Below the pieces are notes generated by a model. That model worked only from the letters and a program-made list of their open reading frames with translations, did not search any database and was not told where the DNA came from. Positions 51,771 through 61,084 of a stretch of 64,000 nt of DNA are shown here, one piece after another. Numbering within the stretch: position 1 is the first letter of the stretch; every line of letters begins with the position of its first letter. The DNA is from CAWIXB01 sp963839955. Lineage in GTDB: Bacteria; Actinomycetota; Actinomycetes; JACCUZ01. The stretch covers positions 3,596,001 to 3,660,000 of the forward strand of contig CAWIXB010000001.1 of the NCBI GenBank assembly GCA_963839955.1, in the 5' to 3' direction. The position numbers and the translations under genes are program-made.

Positions 51771-52306
51771 CTCGCCACGACGACGGTCTCTCGCTCGCCG
51801 AACTGATGATGGCGGCCGCCATCACCGCGGTCATCGTGCCGGTGGTCACTGGCGCCCTCGTCGTCGGCTGGCGCACGAGCGACGACACGATCGCTCGTCT
51901 CGCCGACACACGTGATCGCCAGCTCGTGCCGTCGATGTTCACCCGTGACGTGCAGAGCACCCAGGTCGTCGCGACAACAGGGGCTGGCTGCCTGCAAGCC
52001 GGCGACACTCTCGTCGTCCGCTTCACGATGGCCGAGCCACAGGACTCCACCACACCGGCAGCGACGCGCACCGCTGCCTGGGTGCTCACGGCTGGTCAGC
52101 TCCTCGAACGCCGCTGGTGCCTGACGGGCTCAACCGTCGCGAGCAGCGTCACCCTCGCGCACGGCGTCATGGGCACCCCTTCGGTGACATGCCGGCTCAC
52201 AGCCGGCGGAAGCGCCCAGGCGTGTGGCGCCGGCACCAAGGTGGTCGACCTCTCGGTCACCGACGCGAGCGGCGCCTTCACCGCCACCGGTCGGCGGCGG
52301 TCATGA
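51767..52306 (+). CDS. Minor pilin-like protein (PilW/PulJ type) with altered leader
   Basis: A 179-residue protein with a short seven-residue leader, MTRHDDG, then LSLAELMMAAAITAVIVPVV. Glu at +5 is kept, but +1 is Leu and the usual FT pair is LS. A pilin-like N-terminal helix is clear. GTG 51767 overlaps the previous stop (GTGA) and its stop overlaps the next ATG (ATGA). The C-terminal part has three or four Cys and looks extracellular. Confidence 0.82.
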   Translation: MTRHDDGLSLAELMMAAAITAVIVPVVTGALVVGWRTSDDTIARLADTRDRQLVPSMFTRDVQSTQVVATTGAGCLQAGDTLVVRFTMAEPQDSTTPAATRTAAWVLTAGQLLERRWCLTGSTVASSVTLAHGVMGTPSVTCRLTAGGSAQACGAGTKVVDLSVTDASGAFTATGRRRS

Positions 52307-54219
52307 GGAGTCGGGTAGCAGCGCGCACGGCGCTGGTGCGCTGCTCGACTGACGAGGGCAGCGCCCTCGCCATCTCCCTCGTCTTCCTGATGGTGTTCGG
52401 GCTCGTCATCGGTGCGACGCTGCAGTTCGCCGTGACGGGCCAGCGGACCGACCTCTCCATCCGCGCCGAGGCAATCAACACGTACGCCGGCGGCGGTGCC
52501 CTGGACGGCGCGGTCAACCGGTTGCGCTCCTCGACCAGTGTCGGCACCCAGTCGGACGGCACGTCCGCATGCTTCACGCTGCCCGCCAACCAGCTCGACA
52601 ACACCGTGGACGTCACCGTCACCTGCACCCCGCGGACGGGCTCGGGAGTCTCCTCAGGGGGCAGCACCGCGAGCACACCGGGTGAGGCGATCCGGACCGT
52701 GGGAGGGGTGGCGGCCGACGGTCTGGCGCTGTCGGCCGCAGCCAACATCGCCGTCCAGGGCTCCGTGTCCGCGAACCAGGCGATCACGGTACCCAGTGGC
52801 AGCGTGCTGACGAGCACCGGAACGATCAAGGCGGCCACCTGCCCTTCCGGATCGGTCGGGACCGTCACGCCGACCTGCGTCGCGCAGGCATCCGCAGCCG
52901 ACCCCGCCTGGGGCTCACCCGCGTCGTACCCCCCGGTCGTCGACCTGGGCACCGTGGCCTGCGCCAGCCCACTGATGACGCTCTCGCCCGGCACCTACCT
53001 CAGCAAGGCCGAGCTGCAGGCCGTGTTCAACTGCACGAACACGGTCGTGTGGTTCAAGCCCGGCCTCTACTACTTCGACTTCCGCGACGGCGGTCCCGCT
53101 GCCGTCGAGCTCGTCGCCGACACCGGAGACGTCGTCGTCGGCGGTGCGGCCCAGGGCTGGACGCCCGGCACGACGGTGCCCGGGAGCGTGCCCTTCCCGA
53201 CGGCGGCGCTGCCGGGGGCCACTGCCTGTGACCCGGCCGCCGCGGGGGTGAACTTCGTCTTCGGCGACGAGAGCCGGCTCAACGTGAAGGCCGGCAAGGT
53301 GCAGCTGTGCGCGCTCAACACCAATGCCACAGCGCAACACCTGGTGATGCAGGGCCTCAGCGCCGATGCGAACTACGTCGGCACCACCGGGACCGCCACC
53401 GCGACCGCGTCAGTGGCCGGCGCGGGCAACACGCCTTGGACCGGCCCGGCCAAGGGTGCGGTGGTCGACGCGGACCCGGCGACCGCGAGACCCAAGAAGG
53501 ACGACACCGCCTCACTGACGGTCGGGCCGTTCACCGACCTGGTTCCGCCCGACGCGACGGCCATCACCGCCACGCTGACGGTCACCGAGTCGCTGTCGAA
53601 GAGCGCCATCAGCAAGGCGACCCTGATCTACGGCTCAGGCCCGGGGACCGAGCCTGCGCTGACCCTGCGCGACTGCGGGGTCAACGCATGCGGCATGGCC
53701 TTCGTCCCGGGCGCCACCGACGTCGTGACCTGGACGGGCAAGACTCCGGCGCAGCTCAACGGCGCGTCGGTCAACATCGGTTTCAGCAACCCCGGCGGCA
53801 CGGCCGACGTCTGGCTCGACGGTGCGGTGCTGACCGTGACCTACACGGCGAAGATGCGCAAGTCGTCGACGACCAGCAAGGTCCTCACGTCCAGCGGCAC
53901 CGCGGCCACCACCACACTGGCGCTGCACGGAACCGTGTACATCCCCGCGTCGGCCGTGGACCTGGGCGTCACGACTGTGCCCTACGTCGTCGTCGACCGA
54001 GGCATCGTGGCGCTACAGCTCAACCTCGCCATGACACGGGCTGCCGGTTACGTCGGCCCGCTCATCTCCATCCCGGCGACCGCCTTGACACCGCGCCAGG
54101 TGCTGCTGGTCGCCTCGAGCGGAGGCAGTGAGCTGGCCCGGGCCGAGGTGACGTTGCACGACGCCGGCGGGACCGGCAACGGCTCGCTCGCCGATCTCAC
54201 CGGTTGGTTCGTGCGCTGA
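52303..54219 (+). CDS. Large PilX-type minor pilin / surface protein
   Basis: A 638-residue protein. The N terminus is pilin-like (DEGSALAISLVFLMVFGLVI) but lacks Glu at +5, as in PilX/GspK-type pilins. Residues 100-330 include short Gly/Ser-rich repeats and a predicted right-handed or beta-rich domain (LSAAANIAVQGSVSANQAIT), and residues 370-530 a beta-sandwich (LTVTESLSKSAISKATLIYG; GGTADVWLDGAVLTVTYT). It is far larger than typical PilX and may be a pilus-tip adhesin (inference). Confidence 0.82.
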   Translation: MRSRVAARTALVRCSTDEGSALAISLVFLMVFGLVIGATLQFAVTGQRTDLSIRAEAINTYAGGGALDGAVNRLRSSTSVGTQSDGTSACFTLPANQLDNTVDVTVTCTPRTGSGVSSGGSTASTPGEAIRTVGGVAADGLALSAAANIAVQGSVSANQAITVPSGSVLTSTGTIKAATCPSGSVGTVTPTCVAQASAADPAWGSPASYPPVVDLGTVACASPLMTLSPGTYLSKAELQAVFNCTNTVVWFKPGLYYFDFRDGGPAAVELVADTGDVVVGGAAQGWTPGTTVPGSVPFPTAALPGATACDPAAAGVNFVFGDESRLNVKAGKVQLCALNTNATAQHLVMQGLSADANYVGTTGTATATASVAGAGNTPWTGPAKGAVVDADPATARPKKDDTASLTVGPFTDLVPPDATAITATLTVTESLSKSAISKATLIYGSGPGTEPALTLRDCGVNACGMAFVPGATDVVTWTGKTPAQLNGASVNIGFSNPGGTADVWLDGAVLTVTYTAKMRKSSTTSKVLTSSGTAATTTLALHGTVYIPASAVDLGVTTVPYVVVDRGIVALQLNLAMTRAAGYVGPLISIPATALTPRQVLLVASSGGSELARAEVTLHDAGGTGNGSLADLTGWFVR

Positions 54220-54228
54220 GCACGCATA

Positions 54229-54292
54229 AGGGGCTAAACCCCTAGCGCAGGCCGGTGATCGCAAAGGTTTGACCTAGGCGGCTCAAGTCACC
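54229..54292 (+). promoter_or_regulatory. Structured leader upstream of the major pilin gene
   Basis: The 141-base gap before pilA holds a hairpin AGGGG-CTAAA-CCCCT (54229-54243) and a second stem GGTGA (54254-54258) with TCACC (54288-54292), itself enclosing AGGT-TTG-ACCT. It contains GATCGCAAAGG, which recalls the GACGCAAAG core of c-di-GMP-I riboswitches, but other hallmarks are not clear. The first hairpin could alternatively end the upstream operon. Confidence 0.4.
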
Positions 54293-54360
54293 TCACGGGC
54301 AGTCGAGAACCTTCAAAGACGAGGCCTTCGGCTTCGCGCCGACCAGACAAGGACAACCAC

Positions 54361-54717
54361 ATGCTCACCAAGCTCCGCGCAGCCGCTGCTGAGGAGTCCG
54401 GCTTCACACTCGTGGAGCTCCTCATCGTCATCGCGATCCTCGGCGTCCTCGCCGGCGTCGTGGTGTTCTCCGTGGCCGGTATCCAGGACAACAGCCAGAC
54501 CTCCGCCTGCAAGACCGAGGCGAGTACGGTCCGCGCTGCCGAAGAGGCCTCCTACGTCAAGAGCTCCCCCAAGTCGTACTCGACCGGCGCTGAGCTGGTC
54601 ACCGCCAAGCTGCTCAGCTCGGCCCCGACCCTCGTCGCCATCACCGTCCCCGCCGGTGGTGCCAGCTTCTCGCTGGCGTGGGCCGGAGCTTGTGTCGGCC
54701 AGGCCGGAACGCCGTAA
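54361..54717 (+). CDS. Major type IV pilin
   Basis: A 118-residue pilin. The 14-residue leader ends at Gly14; mature protein begins FTLVELLIVIAILGVLAGVV with Glu at +5, the classic pilin helix. Cys50 and Cys111 can form the D-loop disulfide. It stands apart from the minor pilins by a structured 141-base leader, and is followed by a strong terminator, fitting high and separate expression. The ribosome site is AAGGAC nine bases upstream. Confidence 0.93.
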   Translation: MLTKLRAAAAEESGFTLVELLIVIAILGVLAGVVVFSVAGIQDNSQTSACKTEASTVRAAEEASYVKSSPKSYSTGAELVTAKLLSSAPTLVAITVPAGGASFSLAWAGACVGQAGTP

Positions 54718-54730
54718 CCACTGACGCACT

Positions 54731-54774
54731 GACGCAGCAGGGCCCGCCGGTACTCCGGCGGGCCCTGCTGCGTC
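54731..54774. terminator. Strong hairpin terminator after the pilin gene
   Basis: A perfect 20-base stem (GACGCAGCAGGGCCCGCCGG and its complement) with a four-base loop TACT starts 14 bases after the pilin stop. It also lies 19 bases from the stop of the convergent gene at 54793, so it may serve both directions. Confidence 0.85.
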
Positions 54775-54792
54775 ATGCGGTGGGGGCTCGAC

Positions 54793-54972
54793 TCAGCCGT
54801 TGTCTGTCGTGGTCACCTTGCTGTCCGGGGTCTTGACGTCGACGTCGGCCTCGCCGCCCAGGTAGAAGAACGCGGCGACGGCGACAGCGGCAAGGATCAG
54901 CACGGCGACGACCAGGCCGCTGGCGATGCCGCCGGCGGACTTGTCTTCGTTGGCAGACGTGATGGGACGCAT
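54793..54972 (-). CDS. Small single-pass membrane protein
   Basis: A 59-residue protein starting [15 protein letters not shown] with one helix ([20 protein letters not shown]) and an acidic outer tail ending [19 protein letters not shown] before ATG 54972 supports the start. Function unknown; it diverges from pckG. Confidence 0.65.
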   Translation of the reverse strand: MRPITSANEDKSAGGIASGLVVAVLILAAVAVAAFFYLGGEADVDVKTPDSKVTTTDNG

Positions 54973-55165
54973 GGGCTCACTCCAGGTGACGGCACGGCAC
55001 GATGCCGACCCGTTACCCAGGCCAGAGCGGCGCAATCGTCCCGGCCGCCTTCGAGGGCCCCCTCCCGCGCTGGGCACTCGAGGGGTTACCGTGAGCGAAC
55101 TCCGCCGCGAGACGGCGAGCCTCGTTCGAGGTCAACGGCGACCACTCGAAAGGGAGCGAACCGGC

Positions 55166-56983
55166 ATGACCGCTGAAGCGCTCGACGCACCTACCAACCA
55201 TCGGCGACTGCTCGGCTGGGTCGACGAGGTCGCCGAGTTGGCGCAGCCCGACCGCATTGTGTGGTGCGACGGCTCCGAGGAGGAGTGGGACCGGCTGACC
55301 ACGGAGCTGGTCGAGGCCGGCACGCTGGTGCGCCTCGACGACAGCAAGAAGCCGAACTCCTTCTGGGCGCGCACCGACCCGAGCGACGTCGCCCGTGTCG
55401 AGGAACGCACCTTCATCTGCTCGCGCGACGAGGCCGACTCCGGGGCCACGAACAACTGGATGGACCCGGACGAGATGAAGGCCACCATGACCGACCTCTA
55501 CCGAGGTTGCATGCGCGGCCGGACCATGTATGTCATCCCGTTCTGTATGGGGCCGCTGGAGGCCGAGACGCCGATGTTCGGCGTCGAGATCACCGACTCG
55601 GCGTACGTCGTGTGCTCGATGCGGATCATGGCGCGGATGGGCTCGCGGATCCTCGAGCGCATGGGCGAGGACGCCGACTTCGTCCCCTGCCTCCACTCGG
55701 TCGGAGCGCCGCTCGACGACACCCAGCAGGACGTCCCCTGGCCCTGCAACGACACGAAGTACATCACCCAGTTCCCCGAGGAGCGGATGATCTGGAGCTT
55801 CGGCTCCGGCTACGGCGGCAACTCCCTGCTCGGCAAGAAGTGCTACTCGCTGCGCATCGCGTCGGCGATCGCCCGCGACGACGGCTGGCTGGCCGAGCAC
55901 ATGCTGATCCTCAAGCTGACTTCGCCCGAGCAGGCGGTCCACTACGTCGCCGCCGCGTTCCCGAGTGCGTGCGGCAAGACAAACCTTGCGATGCTCGAGC
56001 CGACCATCGAGGGCTGGAAGGTCGAGACGCTCGGCGACGACATCGCCTGGATGCGCTTCGGTGACGACGGCCGCCTCTACGCCCTCAACCCGGAGTACGG
56101 CCTGTTCGGCGTCGCGCCCGGCACCGGGTGGCACACCAACCCCAACGCGATGCGCACCATCGCCAAGGGCAACTCGCTGTTCACCAACGTTGCGCTGACC
56201 GACGACGGCGACATCTGGTGGGAGGGGATGACCGACGAGCCCCCCGCACACCTCACCGACTGGAAGGGCCGCGACTGGACGCCCGAGTCGGACGAGCCTT
56301 CCTCGCACCCCAACTCACGCTTCTGCACGCCGATCATGCAGTGCCCGATCATCGCGCCGGAGTATGACGACCCGAGGGGTGTGCCGATCTCCGCGATCCT
56401 CTTCGGTGGTCGCCGCAAGACCACGGTGCCACTGGTCTACGAGGCTCGTGACTGGGTGCACGGCGTCTTCATGGGCGCGACGCTCTCGTCGGAGACGACC
56501 GCCGCTGCCAAGGGCGAGGTCGGCGTGGTGCGCCGCGACCCGATGGCGATGTTGCCGTTCATCGGCTACAACGTCGGCGACTACTTCAACCACTGGGTCG
56601 GCGTCGGCAAGGAAGCCGACGCACACAAGCTGCCCAAGATCTTCTACGTCAACTGGTTCCGCCGCGATGACGACGGCGGGTTCCTGTGGCCGGGCTACGG
56701 CGAGAACAGCCGCGTGCTCAAGTGGGTGATCGAGCGCATCGAAGGTCGCGCGGCCGCCGTCGAGACGCCGATCGGTCGCGTCCCCACCCGGGAGTCGCTC
56801 GACATCGACGGGCTGGACATGACCGACGACCAGCTCGCGAAGGCGCTCGCCGTCGACCCCGCCGAGTGGCGCGAGGAGATCCCGCAGATCCAGGAGTGGT
56901 TCGACAAGATCGGCTCCGACAAGGTGCCGACGATGCTCTGGATGGAGCTCGACGGGCTCAAGGCCCGCCTCGGCGCCGACTGA
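55166..56983 (+). CDS. pckG: Phosphoenolpyruvate carboxykinase (GTP)
   Basis: A 605-residue enzyme interconverting oxaloacetate and PEP with GTP/GDP. Recognised parts are [20 protein letters not shown], the kinase-type P loop [16 protein letters not shown] with the hyper-reactive Cys, and the GTP-site [25 protein letters not shown] lies ten bases before ATG 55166. GTP-dependence is typical of actinobacteria. Confidence 0.97.
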   Translation: MTAEALDAPTNHRRLLGWVDEVAELAQPDRIVWCDGSEEEWDRLTTELVEAGTLVRLDDSKKPNSFWARTDPSDVARVEERTFICSRDEADSGATNNWMDPDEMKATMTDLYRGCMRGRTMYVIPFCMGPLEAETPMFGVEITDSAYVVCSMRIMARMGSRILERMGEDADFVPCLHSVGAPLDDTQQDVPWPCNDTKYITQFPEERMIWSFGSGYGGNSLLGKKCYSLRIASAIARDDGWLAEHMLILKLTSPEQAVHYVAAAFPSACGKTNLAMLEPTIEGWKVETLGDDIAWMRFGDDGRLYALNPEYGLFGVAPGTGWHTNPNAMRTIAKGNSLFTNVALTDDGDIWWEGMTDEPPAHLTDWKGRDWTPESDEPSSHPNSRFCTPIMQCPIIAPEYDDPRGVPISAILFGGRRKTTVPLVYEARDWVHGVFMGATLSSETTAAAKGEVGVVRRDPMAMLPFIGYNVGDYFNHWVGVGKEADAHKLPKIFYVNWFRRDDDGGFLWPGYGENSRVLKWVIERIEGRAAAVETPIGRVPTRESLDIDGLDMTDDQLAKALAVDPAEWREEIPQIQEWFDKIGSDKVPTMLWMELDGLKARLGAD

Positions 56984-57000
56984 GCCACGACCTGACAGTG

Positions 57001-57090
57001 CGGAGGCGGAGGGATTTGAACCCTCGATGGGCTGTAGACCCAAACCGCATTAGCAGTGCGGCGCCATAGACCGGACTAGGCGACGCCTCC
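57001..57090 (-). tRNA. tRNA-Ser (anticodon GCT)
   Basis: A 90-base class II tRNA on the minus strand: acceptor GGAGGCG with CGCCTCC, anticodon loop CTGCTAATG (GCT, reading AGC/AGU), a long variable arm and T loop GGTTCAAATC. CCA is not encoded. It is the third serine isoacceptor in the window. Confidence 0.96.
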
Positions 57091-57175
57091 AGCGGCCGGC
57101 CACGAGGGCACGACTGCGTCGGACAGGTTACCGGTCTGGCCGGAGGGCGGGCAAAGGCCGGGGAGTCGTGAGGAC

Positions 57176-58801
57176 TCAGGACAGGGTCTCGACCTCGAGG
57201 GTGCCGTTGGCGTAGGCCTTGCGGAGCACCTTCTTGTCGAACTTGCCGACCGACGTCTTGGGCACCTCCTCGATGAAGGCCCAGCGCTCGGGCAGCTGCC
57301 AGGGCGCCATCATCTCGCCGAGGTGCTCGCGGAGCTCGTCAGCACTCACGTCAGCGCCCTCACGCACCACCACGGTCGCCAGCGGCCGCTCGCCCCACTT
57401 CTCGTCCGGCACGCCGACCACCGAGGCCTCGGCGACGGCCTCGTGGGCCATCAGGGCGTTCTCCAGCTCGACCGAGGAGATCCACTCGCCGCCCGACTTG
57501 ATGACGTCCTTGGACCGGTCGGTGAGGGTCAGGAAGCCGTCGGGCGTGATCGAGCCGACGTCCCCGGTGCGCAGCCAGCCGTCGTGGAACCGCTCCTTGT
57601 CATCGTCGCGGTGATAGGCAGCGGTCACCCAGGGACCCCGCACCTCGAGCTCACCGACCGCCGACCCGTCGTGCGCCACGAACGAGCCGTCGGGCCCGAC
57701 CAGTCGGCCCTGCACCGCGCACGGCAGCCGTCCCTGGGTGATGCGGTAGCGCCACGCCTCCTCACCCTCCACCCCGGCCGGCAGCTGACCGACAGACCCC
57801 AGCGGCGAGGTCTCTGTCATGCCCCACGCATGCGTGATGTGTACGCCGTGACGCTCCTCGAACGCCTTCATCAGCGCCGGTGGACAGGCTGAGCCGCCGA
57901 CGACGACGTCGCGCAACGACGACACGTCGACCGGGTTCTTGTCGAGCTCGGCCAGTAGCCCGGTCCAGATCGTCGGCACTGCGCCGGCGAACGTCGGTCG
58001 CTCGGCGGCGATCATCGCGGCGAGCGGCTCCGGAGTGAGGAACCGGTCGGGCATGATCATGGACGTCCCCACCATGAGTGCCGCATAGGGCAGGCCCCAG
58101 GCCATCGCGTGGAACATCGGGACGACAGCGAGCACCCGGTCCCGCGCGTTGAGCGTGAACCCGTCGCCCATGCTGACCTGCATCGAGTGCAGGTAGATCG
58201 AGCGATGGCTGTAGACGACGCCCTTAGGGTTGCCGGTCGTCCCGCTCGTGTAACACATGGCCGCCGCGTCGCGCTCGTCTCCCTCGACCCAGTCGAAGGT
58301 CTCGGCCTGGTCGGCGATGAGCTCATCCCAGCCATGCACCACGACGTCGAGACCGTCGAGCACCGACGTGTCGGCGGGTCCGTTGACGACGACATGCTTG
58401 ACCGAGGGTGTCTGCGGCAACACCTTGGCCAGCAACGGGAGCACCGAGCCGTCCGCCAGGATCACCAGGTCCTCGGCGTGGTCGATGATGTACGCCAACT
58501 GGTCAGGGAACAACCGCACGTTGAGGGTGTGCAGCACCGCGCCCATCGCCGGAACCGCGAGGTAGGCCTCGAGGTGCTCCTGGTTGTTCCACATGAACGT
58601 GCCGACCCGCTGGTCGCCGGTCACGCCGAGCGAGCGAAGAGCGTTCGCGAGCTGGGCCGACCGCCGGCCGACGTCGGCGAAGGTGGCCCGGCGTACGCCG
58701 TCGCCGGTGGAGGTGATCACCTCGCAGGCGCCGTGGACGGTCGTGCCGTAGCGCACGATCGTCGCGATGGAGAGTGGCGTCTCCTGCATGGTGCTGCGCA
58801 C
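57176..58801 (-). CDS. Acyl-CoA synthetase (AMP-forming, fatty-acid CoA ligase type)
   Basis: A 541-residue adenylate-forming enzyme. The AMP-binding loop is [17 protein letters not shown], followed by [14 protein letters not shown], the [16 protein letters not shown] hinge region and the catalytic Lys in [10 protein letters not shown]. It joins a carboxylic acid, probably medium or long chain, to CoA. AGGAGG five to six bases before GTG 58801 favours that start over ATG 58789; the open frame beyond is a shadow of the divergent aldehyde dehydrogenase. The two genes share a 54-base divergent promoter. Confidence 0.92.
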   Translation of the reverse strand: MRSTMQETPLSIATIVRYGTTVHGACEVITSTGDGVRRATFADVGRRSAQLANALRSLGVTGDQRVGTFMWNNQEHLEAYLAVPAMGAVLHTLNVRLFPDQLAYIIDHAEDLVILADGSVLPLLAKVLPQTPSVKHVVVNGPADTSVLDGLDVVVHGWDELIADQAETFDWVEGDERDAAAMCYTSGTTGNPKGVVYSHRSIYLHSMQVSMGDGFTLNARDRVLAVVPMFHAMAWGLPYAALMVGTSMIMPDRFLTPEPLAAMIAAERPTFAGAVPTIWTGLLAELDKNPVDVSSLRDVVVGGSACPPALMKAFEERHGVHITHAWGMTETSPLGSVGQLPAGVEGEEAWRYRITQGRLPCAVQGRLVGPDGSFVAHDGSAVGELEVRGPWVTAAYHRDDDKERFHDGWLRTGDVGSITPDGFLTLTDRSKDVIKSGGEWISSVELENALMAHEAVAEASVVGVPDEKWGERPLATVVVREGADVSADELREHLGEMMAPWQLPERWAFIEEVPKTSVGKFDKKVLRKAYANGTLEVETLS

Positions 58802-58855
58802 GCGTGCCTCCTCTGAGCCCGGCCCATGTCCTGGCTGTGAGGGTACGGTGCGGCC

Positions 58856-60358
58856 ATGACCGGACAACACCTCGTGTCCCGCAACCCGGCAGACCTCGCC
58901 GACGTCGTACTCGAGGTCGACGCGAGCGACGCGGAAGGCCTCGCGGCCGCGTGCCGCACAGCGCACGACGCGCAGCCCGCCTGGGCCGCGGTGCCGGCTC
59001 CGGTCCGCGGCCGGGTGATCGCGCAGGTGGGCCGCCTGGTCGAGGCCAACAAGGACGCACTGGCGACGCTCGTCACCCGGGAGATCGGCAAGCCGCTCGC
59101 CGAGTCGCTGGGCGAGGTGCAGGAGATCGTCGACACGTGCGACTTCTTCCTGGGCGAGGGCCGGCGGCTCTACGGCCAGACCGTGCCGAGCGAGATGCTC
59201 GACAAGGCGCTGTTCACCTTCCGTACGCCGGTGGGCGTGGCGGCCGTGGTCACAGCGGCCAACTTCCCGGTCGCGGTGCCGTCGTGGTACCTCGTGCCCG
59301 CCCTGCTGTGCGGCAACGCGGTCGTGTGGAAGCCCTCGGAGTCGGCGCCGGCGGTGGCCGAGGCGCTCGCCGAGCTTCTCTGGCACGGCGGCATCCCGCG
59401 CGACACTCTCCAGGTGGTGCACGCGGACGGGCCCACGGCGTACGACGGTCTCTCCCGCGCGCTCGACGAGGGGTGGATCGACAAGGTCGGGTTCACCGGC
59501 TCGACAGCCGTCGGCCGCCGGATCGGAGAGCTCGCCGGTCGCCACCTGCAGTCGGCCTGCCTTGAGCTCGGCGGCAAGAACCCGATGGTGGTCGCGCCCG
59601 ACGCCGACCTCGACCTCGCCGTCGAGGGTGCGCTGTTCGGCGGCTTCGGCACGGCCGGCCAGCGCTGCACGTCGCTCGGCACGGTGTTCGCACACCACAG
59701 CGTGCACGACGAGTTCCTGACGCGCTTCGCCGCCGCGGTCGAGTCCGCGCCGGTGGGTGACCCGACCCAGGACGTGGTTTTCGGCCCGCTCATCAACGAG
59801 AACTACCTGACAACGTTCGAGAAATGGCTCGGCCTCGTGCAGCCGCATCACACGCTGCACGGCTCCAGCGGCACCGGCCGCGTCACCGCCGACAACCCGC
59901 GCGCCGGGTTCGTCGGCGACCCGTCGACCGGCGTCTACGTGCACCCCACCGTCGTCAGCGGCGTGCGTAGTGATGACGAGCTCTATCGCAGCGAGACGTT
60001 CGGTCCACTCGTCGGCGTGGGCAGCTACGACAACTTCGACGAGGCCGTCGCGCTGGCGAACGGACACGGCTACGGGCTCTCGGCCGCGATCTACACGAAC
60101 GATCCAGCAACGGCGTTCCGCTTCCGCGAGCGCTGCACGGCCGGCATGGTCAGCGTCAACAACTCGACGTCGGGCGCCGAGGCGCACCTGCCGTTCGGCG
60201 GCAACGGCCTGTCCGGCAACGGGTCACGCCAGTCGGGCATCTGGGTGCTCGACCAGTTCACTCGCTGGCAGTCGATGAACTGGGACTACTCGGGTCGGCT
60301 GCAGAAGGCACAGATGGACACCCTCGACCTGGCTGCCGACACGACGTACCGCCTCTGA
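58856..60358 (+). CDS. NAD(P)-dependent aldehyde dehydrogenase
   Basis: A 500-residue ALDH superfamily enzyme. GFTGSTAVGRRIGELAG is the cofactor loop, CLELGGKNPMVV holds the general-base Glu and GTAGQRCTSLG the catalytic Cys. The N-terminal part (LVSRNPADLADVVLEVDASD) is like the succinylglutamate semialdehyde / aldehyde dehydrogenases of amino-acid breakdown, but the substrate cannot be fixed. Start ATG 58856. Confidence 0.92.
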   Translation: MTGQHLVSRNPADLADVVLEVDASDAEGLAAACRTAHDAQPAWAAVPAPVRGRVIAQVGRLVEANKDALATLVTREIGKPLAESLGEVQEIVDTCDFFLGEGRRLYGQTVPSEMLDKALFTFRTPVGVAAVVTAANFPVAVPSWYLVPALLCGNAVVWKPSESAPAVAEALAELLWHGGIPRDTLQVVHADGPTAYDGLSRALDEGWIDKVGFTGSTAVGRRIGELAGRHLQSACLELGGKNPMVVAPDADLDLAVEGALFGGFGTAGQRCTSLGTVFAHHSVHDEFLTRFAAAVESAPVGDPTQDVVFGPLINENYLTTFEKWLGLVQPHHTLHGSSGTGRVTADNPRAGFVGDPSTGVYVHPTVVSGVRSDDELYRSETFGPLVGVGSYDNFDEAVALANGHGYGLSAAIYTNDPATAFRFRERCTAGMVSVNNSTSGAEAHLPFGGNGLSGNGSRQSGIWVLDQFTRWQSMNWDYSGRLQKAQMDTLDLAADTTYRL

Positions 60359-60406
60359 AGTCGACCTTTCGCGGTTGGGGCCCGCCCCACCGGGCACTGA
60401 CCACGG

Positions 60407-61084
60407 ATGGTGCCTCCAGCGACCGTTGCCGAGCTGGGCGGCCTCGCGGGCTGGGTGCTGAGCGTGATCGACGCCCTCGGCCTGGCCGGCGTGGCCGTCC
60501 TGGTGGCGCTGGAGAACATCTTCCCGCCGATCCCCAGCGAGGTGGTCCTGCCGCTGGCCGGCTTCCTCTCGGGCACCGGTCGCATGTCGCTCCCGGCCGT
60601 GCTCGCCGCCGCGACCGCCGGTTCGCTGGTGGGGGCGCTGGTGCTCTATTGGGCGGGAGCGAGACTCGGCCTCGCACGGCTCGAGCGTCTCGCCGAGGAG
60701 GTGCCGCTCACCGAGGGGCGCGACGTCACGCGTGCCCACGAGTGGTTCCTCCAGCACGGCCGGCGGGCGGTCCTGTTCGGCCGCCTCGTGCCCGGCGTGC
60801 GATCTCTCGTCTCGATCCCGGCCGGTGCCACACGGATGCCGCTCCCGCAGTTCATCGTCTTCACGACCATCGGCAGCGGGGTCTACAACACCGCGTTGGT
60901 GCTACTGGGTCACCAGCTCGGCAGCCGCTGGACGAGCGTCGAGCGCTACAGCGACCCCATCAACTACGCGATCTACCTGCTGCTCGCAGTTCTCGTCGCC
61001 TACCTCGTCCTACGCCGAGTGCGCCGACGTCGGCGTGAGAGGCAGGTCACCGGGACGCAGACGCCGCAAGTACCTCAGCGGTGA
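60407..61084 (+). CDS. DedA family membrane protein
   Basis: A 225-residue SNARE-associated (DedA) protein. ENIFPPIPSEVVLPLAGF, GALVLYWAGARLG and GRLVPGVRSLVSIPAGATRM are the family's conserved membrane and re-entrant segments, ending with a basic tail (RRVRRRRRERQ). The family contributes to undecaprenyl-phosphate or phospholipid flipping and membrane homeostasis in relatives. ATG 60407 or GTG 60410 may start it. Its 3' end overlaps the convergent TgpA gene by 38 bases. Confidence 0.9.
   Translation: MVPPATVAELGGLAGWVLSVIDALGLAGVAVLVALENIFPPIPSEVVLPLAGFLSGTGRMSLPAVLAAATAGSLVGALVLYWAGARLGLARLERLAEEVPLTEGRDVTRAHEWFLQHGRRAVLFGRLVPGVRSLVSIPAGATRMPLPQFIVFTTIGSGVYNTALVLLGHQLGSRWTSVERYSDPINYAIYLLLAVLVAYLVLRRVRRRRRERQVTGTQTPQVPQR

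Noticed and set aside
54229..54292. Firm call of a c-di-GMP riboswitch
   Set aside because: Only a short core resembles the motif; the tetraloop-receptor and second helix expected are not evident, so it is listed only as a possible structured leader.
55013..56308. 431-residue minus-strand frame opposite PEP carboxykinase
   Set aside because: Shadow of a certain gene.
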